Assembly: GCA_010645155.1 (NCBI GenBank)
Contig: CM021312.1
Location: 9,994,182 to 10,058,181, forward strand
DNA from: Tigriopus japonicus
Taxonomy: Eukaryota; Arthropoda; Copepoda; Harpacticoida; Harpacticidae
Direction of reading: 5' to 3'
DNA: 64,000 nt
The notes under the pieces are model-generated. The model ran no database searches and was not told the DNA's origin. It saw only the letters and a program-made list of their open reading frames with translations. Each line of letters starts with the position of its first letter. Position 1 is the stretch's first letter. The translations under genes were made by a program, and so were the position numbers. Shown here one piece after another: positions 57,144-64,000 of this stretch.

Positions 57144-57429
57144 CTCATTACTGTCATAAATATTGATGCTAATAACCTTAAATACTAATTTAGCATTCAG
57201 GCGGGCAGCCAATTCTTTGTGGCATCAATTTAATGCACTAACAAACGAATTGTGTCATATCACATGTCTACGCCATCATTTTTAACCATAATTACTGAAA
57301 TTGCGTGGTTCCCACAAGACCAAAACAGGTTTAGAGCAAAATTTGGTATCAAGTTATCAAGAAAACCTTCACAACAGAATGCTGACAAGCTTGATACCAA
57401 TACGGTTTAAAAAACCGTAACTTTTGTTT

Positions 57430-57502
57430 GGGGAGAAGAATCGAACCTGGGTCCTCTATCGCTATTGAAAACTGCGCTAACCACGACATCACTACTCCTC
57501 CC
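57430..57502 (-). repeat. tRNA-like SINE head (same family as 46207)
   Basis: On the minus strand GGGAGGA pairs with TTCTCCC across 73 bases. It contains GTGGTTAGCGCAG (A-box-like) and AGGTTCGATTC (B-box). The T stem and anticodon arm are poor, so a functional tRNA is unlikely. Confidence 0.6.
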
Positions 57503-57599
57503 TAATGAATTGGTTTGTTTGCTGAAATATTATCCTTGAGTCTTTGTTGTTAAGGAGAGATGAGGAATATTTCAAAGCCGTCTAAGGACACAACCTCTT

Positions 57600-57885
57600 A
57601 GATCTCCTCCTAGACGAGTCTGCCTTTCAAATGTAAGTGCTTCCCTAGACGGCGTAGGTTCGAGTCCTGTGGGGGTCGGATTAAAGCTGTCGGGAGAAAT
57701 CCTTTTAAGGAAGCCAGAGTGGCCACGCGTACTAGCGCGTTCTTAAAAGTGACGAGTGTAAGTGCTTCCCCAGACGGCGTAGGTTCGAATCCTGTTGGGG
57801 GTCGGATTGAAGCTGTCGGAAGAAATCCTTCAATTTACAGGGAATCACATTCCTTGTAGCGGTAATAAAAAATCCGCAAAAATAA
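57600..57885 (+). mobile_element. tRNA-derived SINE with a tandem head and a LINE-shared 3' tail
   Basis: Two copies of a unit (from about 57629 and 57759) share TGTAAGTGCTTCCC, AGACGGCGTAGGTTCGA and GTCGGATT.AAGCTGTCGG at about 90%. The B-box is GGTTCGAATCC, with an upstream GCCAGAGTGGCC A-box-like part, as in Leu/Ser tRNAs. The 3' end GGAATCACATTCCTTGTAGC, then TAAAAAATCCGC and an A-rich tail, closely matches the 3' UTR of the LINE fragment at 9526-9565 (about 33 of 38 bases). Confidence 0.78.
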
Positions 57886-58329
57886 AATGAAAAAAAAAGT
57901 GAAGCTTCACAAAATTGAAACACTGCGTTCAGAGCACAACATCTTTGCAAAGTGCCACTCACTCTGAAGTGGTGGTTGACATTGCAGCAACGATGACGGC
58001 AGATTGCAGTTTGCAGTCAGTTAAAGTGCAATCGTCAAGTAAAGAGGATTTACAAAATGAATAGAAAATAATCGCTTGAAATCTCTTTAAAATTGATTAT
58101 TTCAGAGCCGTTTTCCTGGTGTATAATGGACCAAAAGATCCTTCAACCGAATTTGAGATCAAAACAAGTTTACGAAAACTTGTTTAAACATAACGGACTT
58201 TACCTCAAAATTCTGATTATATTTTGGATATTGGAATGCAAAGAATGGATTAGAAGGATCAAAAATGTTCTCTCTTCAGACATGTTTTGGATAGATAAGC
58301 TTCAGTTATTTTTTTCCTCCAAATTCCAT

Positions 58330-58680
58330 TCATAGGATGGTTATTTCGTCTGATGTGTTTCGAGTTGGAATTTTACCAGAGTTTTGCCATTTTCGTTTTT
58401 AGGGTCAAAAATCTGACCACAAATAAACTTTTCAACAGGCAATAGACCTTATCTACCATAAAATATGGCAGCACTGCCAACTTGAAATCCATAAGTGTAA
58501 CTACGAATAGAAGTCGAAATCAAAGTAATTCGAGTGTTGTCAAGTTGGTCCCTGTTTAGGTCTTTTCAAAAAGTTCAATATAACCTGCCCTTTAAAACAG
58601 CGATACACTTCCGGGTCAAAACTGACAGCACTCCTGGTTCGAAACACATCACTAGTTATTTCGTCGAAATTTCTGCTGAG
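58330..58680 (+). repeat. Dispersed repeat family A, copy 3
   Basis: It matches 41330-41640 in order, including ATATGGCAGCACTGCCAACT and CACATCACTAGTT-like blocks. No tail or terminal repeats. Confidence 0.65.
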
Positions 58681-58888
58681 GGCACTTTCAGCCCTTCATG
58701 ATTCTAAAGGCCACTTAAAACTTTATCCTGAGAAAAAGCTTTAAGACGAGGCCTCTTTTGTTTTCGTTTTTAAATTTAAACTGAATAGCCCTTAATCTAT
58801 TGGTCAAGATTTTCAAGAAAAGTATATTTCCTAATCTCTCTTGTAACTAAGCTCAAAAAATGTTCTTTCATCAATATTTTCATAGATG

Positions 58889-58894
58889 TTTATT
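58889..58894 (-). promoter_or_regulatory. Candidate poly(A) signal of the AKH/corazonin-type GPCR
   Basis: AATAAA on the minus strand about 140 bases after the stop codon. Confidence 0.4.
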
Positions 58895-59034
58895 GAAAAA
58901 GTACGTCTAGAAAAAAATACTTTGAAATTTAGATGAGGAACAAAATACTCTTATATATATCTTAACAATGATTTGATTGAGATTGAGGTTGAGGAGGACA
59001 TCCAAACAATGAGGTACAATAGTAGTGCTACAGA

Positions 59035-62000
59035 CTAAATGAATCCTTCAGATTTTTTCACCACTTGAAGTCCCTCTGAGTAGGAATGTACGGAATCAGG
59101 TTGGACAGGTTTCTCTGGAATTGGCATGGGACTCGAAGATTTCTTGACATTCCTTGTCTCAGTGGGCGAATTCGTTTTGACTCCACTCGGATTAAAGGTT
59201 TTCATCGAGACAATTCGATGAATCCGTGGGATGCGGCTAGCAATACTCATTGTTGCAGTGGGTTGCTCTTGGAAGCAAGTGGAACGCCTTCCAGCCAACC
59301 GGATCTTGTGCATTCCAATCTATAAAAAATAAGGAAAGTGTAAAGATACATTTTAGTTTTAGGAAATCACGCAACCTTGATGTCAGAATGAAGATTCTGG
59401 CTATCGTTAAAGTTAAGGTCTCAAGGTTAATAATTGGATCCTAAGTTTTTTTGTTACTTTATTTTCTCAGTGAAGCCTTTAATGTTAACCTTCATGTGTG
59501 TTGTGGACACGTGTTCACTACTTGCTGAAAAGCCCAAACCTTCGCTGCTTGAAACTGACCTCATCAAATTCTAGGTTTCCCTGCAGCTAAGCATTGAAAA
59601 ATATTCGGATTTCAATAATGAAACTTGACTTTATGTGTGCTTACATTTCTCTTCTCCTAGTTTTTTAGAGAAAATTAGCAATCAGAATGCATGGCTCTAA
59701 GCCACTCTTTTGAGTTCAGAACTCTACAACATAAAGCTGCCCCATTTTGTAATGATGAACTCAAAGAGCTTTCGGCCCAAAATTCGACTTCAGTTTCGGT
59801 TATCCCTACCGAAAACGAAAGCAGGCATGCACTATCAATAATGGAGTTTGAAATTAAAGTCAAATTGTTTGGTACAAAAAGCTCTGAAACTCAATTTTTT
59901 TGGACTTTTTTTAAAAATTAAAAGTGAACTTTGCATGTGTAAAAGTTTTTAGTCAGTTGCTTTCGGTTTTAGTTAAGAGCCTTTTCGGTCCATCACTGTC
60001 ATTTTGTTTTGGTTCAAATTTCATTTTCAACAATATAAGCACTTTGTGATGAAAATCCCTACTAAATAATGACAAACCATTATTACTATTACCTGGGTTT
60101 TTTACCTTTGCGAGCAAAAATCATTAAGTATTAGCGATCTTTGAATGTAGATGAAAACTAGAAGGAGTGATTTTGTCAACAATCCGTTTGTGGCCATACA
60201 AGTACGCATAGCGAAGCGGTTTAGGTTTGGAACTCTCTTCTTTGAGTTGATTTGTACATTTGAACCCATAAAATGCCAGGATAAAGAATAATCTCTAGCT
60301 CTGCACTAATAGAGCTTGTTGACTTCGTGATGACCCATTCATCAACGTCAACTTACCCATCCACGTCTAGCCTCTGCTCCTCCACTGGATAAATCTCGTT
60401 CTCGAGATGCAAAAATGCCTCCTTGTTTGGCACTAAAGATGCCATAAATTAGGGGATTTGCGCAAGAATTGGTGCATGCAAACAGGAACAAGAAGTTCCG
60501 GATCCTCAGGTCCACAGTTTTGTACGAGTCCGGGTCAGCCCAAAACCTGCAATAAGGGTAAAGGTTTTATTCAAGATAGCTTCTAAAGTATGGTCGGTTG
60601 GTGATTTGATTCTTGAGAAAGGCGGCTTTTTGACTTACGCCAGATGATACCTAGAAATGAGCCTTTTGTTCAAGAAGATTACTAGCCATTACGGGAAATT
60701 AGAAGGCCAGCCTTTTGTTCTTTCTTTTCCTTGTTGCCGAGGCATCAGTTACAAAGGAAGCTCAACAAGATCTCCAGTCAGCAACGAATCAGTAATTGCA
60801 AAATGGTACCAAAGGTGAAGGAAATGTGGAGAATGATTTCTAGGAAAAAGCAACGGACAACCTTCTCGTTGAACATCGTTCAAAGCTCGCATTTATATCT
60901 CTGTCTAGGGGGTGAGGCATGGCGTAGTGCGTACTGCGTCGGTTTGTCGTGCAGATGGCTGAGGTTCGATCCCGGTTGACTGCCACCCTCAAACTCAACT
61001 CTTCGGAGTCCAAATTTAGCATTTGAACCGTCTTTCAAATGCAAAAACACAACTTTCCAAACTCAACTCTTCGGAGTCAAAATTTAGCGTTGAACTGTCT
61101 TTCAATGCCAAAAACTAGGCAAGCCCCGGTTCGATCCCGGGCTTGCCGAGTCCCAGTGGCCTGTGGTATTAAGTTACATGCAGAAGTCACGGCCCTTGAC
61201 GGCTTAAATGGGCGAACCTGGGGTCATTCCCGAGGGTGAGGTAAAAATTAATGCTTGCTTGTTAGCTTGTCCCGGCAATATTCCCATTTTCACAGCTGCG
61301 AAGCTGTGTTCTGACTCCTCAACAAACAAACAAACAAATTATATCTCTGTCTTTGATTAGCTCTCCTACTTTTGTGGATTCAAATTTCAAAAAGCGTTCT
61401 ATTTGCTTCTACTGTACACCTATGAGTATCATAGAGCTAATTTAAATTAGAGCCCAAAAATTCTGATGGTGAATTGCGATGAAGCGTTAAATTTTGGTCC
61501 AAATAACTCAACAAGTAATGGTGTACTCTGTGCCACACAAATTGTGCTTATCGTCTTTTTTTAAAAGCAATCTGGGTTTTTAAGCAATATTGGTCCTTCT
61601 ACTGTCATGTGGGCTCAAAGTAAGGATTGGTTTTGCGAAATGAGTCCGTACCTCGGGTGGAAAGCCAATTCTGGAAAGAAAATCGTTCTCTCACCACATG
61701 CCTTAACGTGCTACAAATATCCTTGTAGCCTAATAATTACATTCCTGATGGAGTTACTTATAAAAAACATGGCAAGAATAATGCCACTACTACTTCCAAT
61801 ACAATCTGCGGTCTTTTAACGCCACCGAAGGTGAGGTGACAATGGAAAATCTTATGCTGTACCCATAGATATCTACAGATGCGAGATACTTGCCTATCTT
61901 GGAGGACAATTTTCTTATTTTTTACAATTTTAGCTTTTCAAGTTGTCCTTAACGCCACTTACTTCAACTCCTTCAATGTGGACATAGTCCATCGAGATTG

Positions 62001-63038
62001 TACTCTGAAAAACGACTTTTCTCAGAAGAACAGATTGCGACAGAGTTGTCCAGGTCAACTTCAAAAGTGGCCGACAAAACGATAAGGGAAATCGCCTAGC
62101 ACGTCCTATCTCTTAATATCTGTGGTTGTACCTTGTCTAGCGGATTGATCCAATTCCGGAACGTTTTTTTCTCGTAATAAAACAAAAGTGGTGTTTGGTG
62201 CGAATTCATAATAAAGTATAGATATTAAAAATAATGGAGAGTTCTGATTTCTTCCGCGAAACTATTATTGGATTTGTGACCTCGTGCAGTTCTTAGACAG
62301 GGGAGTAATAAAAGGCTCAGTCATAAAACGGAAAGTTGAAAGTATGGCCCAAATTTATGAAGACGGAGGAACGTGCCAAGTCGAAACGTATCTCAGACTC
62401 TCCTTCTCATTCAACGTATGTACAGGTCGTGTGGATCCCATAAAATACTTTAAAACGCATAAACTACAGTACGACTCCATCGAAAATAAGTGTCCAAAAG
62501 TCTAATTATCCGACGAAACTCGTTAGTCAGAGAGGCTGAAGTTGTTGTTTCACGATTAACTAGCCAAGTGTCTGAGCCCCTGTTTTCTTTCTAAACATTA
62601 TTCAAATACCCTACGTCATCCAGAAAGCTCGTGTCACATCGAATGTCTCAGAGCATTTGTTGCATTGAATGCTCATCTTATTTTTTGATTAACTTATCAA
62701 TGCTCATTGAAGCAAAAGTGCTAGAAACCCCTCTAACTGTGACATGAGCCCCACAGACGTCTCTTTTTTTGGGTACCCAAGTTTCCTTGGGTACAAATAT
62801 CCACAAGTCTGATTTGTATCTTCTTACCAGATGCAGATGACATAGTAAGGAGTCCAACAGGCCAGAAACACTCCAACGAGTGTGAGAGTAATCTTGATTG
62901 TATTCAATTTGGCTTTTCCAATCATCCCTGGAGTCGATTGTCGAAGTGGAACCGAGCCACCATTGTTATTGTTGGTGATACAGGTATGGTTGGCCATGTG
63001 ATTGCCCATTTCATCAACCTTCGTATTGGGTGGCTCTT
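59035..63038 (-). CDS. AKH/corazonin/GnRH-type neuropeptide GPCR, exons for ICL3-TM6, TM7 and C-tail
   Basis: Exons are 63038-62828, 60546-60357 and 59319-59035, all with GT/AG and fitting phases. The first encodes a Asn-rich loop (ITNNNNGGSVPL) and TM6 with GVFLACWTPYYVICIW, which carries the CWxPY toggle. The split Trp codon (TG|G) joins it to FWADPDSYKTVDLRI and TM7, LFLFACTNSCANPLIYGIFS, with the NPLIY form of NPxxY. A basic and Ser/Pro-rich tail ends at TAA/TGA-type stop 59035-59037. CTNSCxNPxxYGxF after CWTPYYV is characteristic of the AKH/corazonin/GnRH receptor superfamily. TM1-TM5 lie further upstream, outside the window. Introns hold a SINE (60907-61338) and a MITE remnant. The exact ligand is inference. 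Confidence 0.85.
59740..59997. mobile_element. CCGAAA-family hAT-type MITE remnant
   Basis: The right end CTTTTCGGTCCATCACTG keeps the family terminus. The left side has TTTCGGTTATCCCTACCGAA and AATGGAGTTTGAAAT blocks, but the left terminus is decayed. It lies in the intron before the last GPCR exon. Confidence 0.65.
60907..61338 (+). mobile_element. Dimeric tRNA-derived SINE, 432 bp, with perfect 14-bp target-site duplication
   Basis: TTATATCTCTGTCT flanks both ends (60893-60906 and 61339-61352). The head carries an A-box-like TGGCGTAGTGCG and B-box GGTTCGATCCC (60962-60972). A second tRNA-like arm, with CCCCGGTTCGATCCCGGG inside a GGCAAGCC/GGCTTGCC stem, begins near 61120. Between them an AAACTCAACTCTTCGGAGTC segment of about 65 bases is present twice. 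The tail is (CAAA)n. The clean duplication and intact boxes suggest recent insertion by LINE machinery. Confidence 0.88.
61353..62827. other. Intron of the minus-strand GPCR, no further feature seen
   Basis: AT-rich sequence between the TM6 and TM7 exons apart from the SINE. Frames here lack domain features. Confidence 0.4.
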
Positions 63039-63308
63039 CTAAAATGGAAACGGAAGCTCAATCAATATAAAAAAGCGATTTCGATTCTGGCAAACAACAT
63101 CTCGTTGCAAACGTAGAATGTAGTGTATGTTTAGGATGTGGGACATTCTGGGTCTGAATGAAAGTCCAATGGTATTTTGGCTTCTCATCTTTGCCTTGGA
63201 CACAGAATTTGCAAATCAAGTCGGATAAAGTAGTATAAAATGCATAATGGTAAATAATGCATCCGGCCTTCCAATTGTAAGAAGGCCTCCTCCATTAATG
63301 AATGGTAC

Positions 63309-63508
63309 CTGGAACATCCGCCAAAGGCATTCGCGTACGTTCAAGACAGCGACAAGACATGTTTTTCTTGGCTGAATGAGATCCTCTTGAGTCCAACAAA
63401 GTAGCTGTTCTCAACGCTGTCCCTGACATCATGTCAATGGCTCTCAAAAGAACATTTGCTGGGAATTCTAAATCTAGTAATGGAGCCAAACTAAAGTCTC
63501 GCCCCATA
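63309..63508 (-). CDS. Possible additional upstream exon of the minus-strand GPCR (third intracellular loop)
   Basis: Bounded by CCAG on the upstream side and a CCAG|GTACC donor. It is open for 66 codons with a basic stretch (SAKKNMSCRCLERTR) and ends in phase 1. The next exon at 63038 begins with the two bases needed (G + AA = Glu). Its acceptor lacks a good pyrimidine tract, and no membrane helix is encoded, so it would be an insert in the loop. Confidence 0.35.
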
Positions 63509-63767
63509 CTGGTTTCGTTTTAACCAGTTTCTTCATTATGTAAACAAAAGCAAGTTGTTTTTTTTAATTTGTTTTTACTCTATTTCATCAGCGGATAAAA
63601 CAAATTCGATTGATGCATCCAATCAAAATAAACCCTTTATACTTGTGATTAATGATAATAATAATATTCATATTTATTAAAATTGTGGAAGGGATGAATT
63701 CATCATTTGATCCCTAACAGCTTCATATTTAGTCCAACATAAAAATTTTGCCAAGAAAAAATGTTTT

Positions 63768-63847
63768 TGACAGCGGTGGGATTCGAACCCACGCTCTTTC
63801 GAACTGGTGCCTAAAACCAGCGCCTTAGACCACTCGGCCACGCTGCC
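63768..63847 (-). tRNA. tRNA-Leu, anticodon UAG
   Basis: The acceptor stem GGCAGCG pairs with CGCTGTC with one G-T wobble. The D arm holds TGGCCGAGTGGTCTAAGGC (A-box). The anticodon stem CTGGT/ACCAG closes the loop TTTAGGC, giving anticodon TAG. A long variable arm (class II) follows, then the T arm GTGGG-TTCGAAT-CCCAC (B-box). No intron and no encoded CCA, as expected for a nuclear gene. It reads CUA and probably other CUN codons. Confidence 0.95.
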
Positions 63848-64000
63848 CTACTTGTTCTATAGACAATATAATGATAATACTATAAAGACTTAAATTTCAA
63901 TCTGATCCTCGTTTCGAGAAGGAACTCGATTTGTGCTGAGAAGGCAACAAAGAGATTGAATGATTGATTGAAACTCAGGATGTGAGCAGATTCAAAGCTC
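63848..64000. other. Flank of the tRNA gene
   Basis: Upstream flank of the minus-strand tRNA. A TGATTGAT repeat occurs near 63960. No gene seen. Confidence 0.4.

Overview
Eukaryotic, AT-rich, intron-dominated nuclear DNA with two assembly gaps (3543-3830 and 18293-18356). The genes are animal-type: two rhodopsin-family peptide GPCRs, a Golgi beta-1,3-galactosyltransferase and one nuclear tRNA-Leu. The mobile elements are mariner, many hAT-type MITEs, APE-type LINEs and tRNA-derived SINEs. This points to an invertebrate, most likely an arthropod. A copepod-like crustacean is my guess from overall feel, not something the sequence proves.

Layout of genes. 93-962 (+): last exons of a peptide GPCR (TM7 and C-tail), with a possible alternative terminal exon at 3980-4169. 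6683-10515 (-): a five-exon type II beta-1,3-galactosyltransferase. Its first exon seems to carry one extra A in a homopolymer, and a broken duplicate of that exon lies at about 12440-12790. 47366-51530 (-): a three-exon gene with faint CABIT-domain resemblance. 59035-63038 or further (-): TM6, TM7 and C-tail exons of an AKH/corazonin/GnRH-type GPCR. 63768-63847 (-): tRNA-Leu(UAG).

The rest is mostly mobile-element debris. A GC-rich, decayed LINE (20290 to about 23808) has a deleted mariner inside its 3' region. A second LINE fragment (9020-9590) shares its 3' tail with a tRNA-derived SINE at 57600-57885. A dimeric tRNA-derived SINE (60907-61338) has a perfect 14-bp target-site duplication. 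At least six hAT-type MITEs have recognisable terminal repeats and 8-bp duplications, including one nested in its own relative. There are also a 1.56-kb element with long terminal inverted repeats (25570-27129) and a strange 1.5-kb element bounded by inverted tandem arrays of a GGTCAC motif (54481-55996).

The genes are unrelated and do not form a pathway, as expected for an animal locus. The interest lies in the transposon relationships, the duplicated and micro-inverted galactosyltransferase exon, and the inverted-array element. All intron-exon structures were read by eye from splice signals and reading phase; no transcript or database evidence was available.
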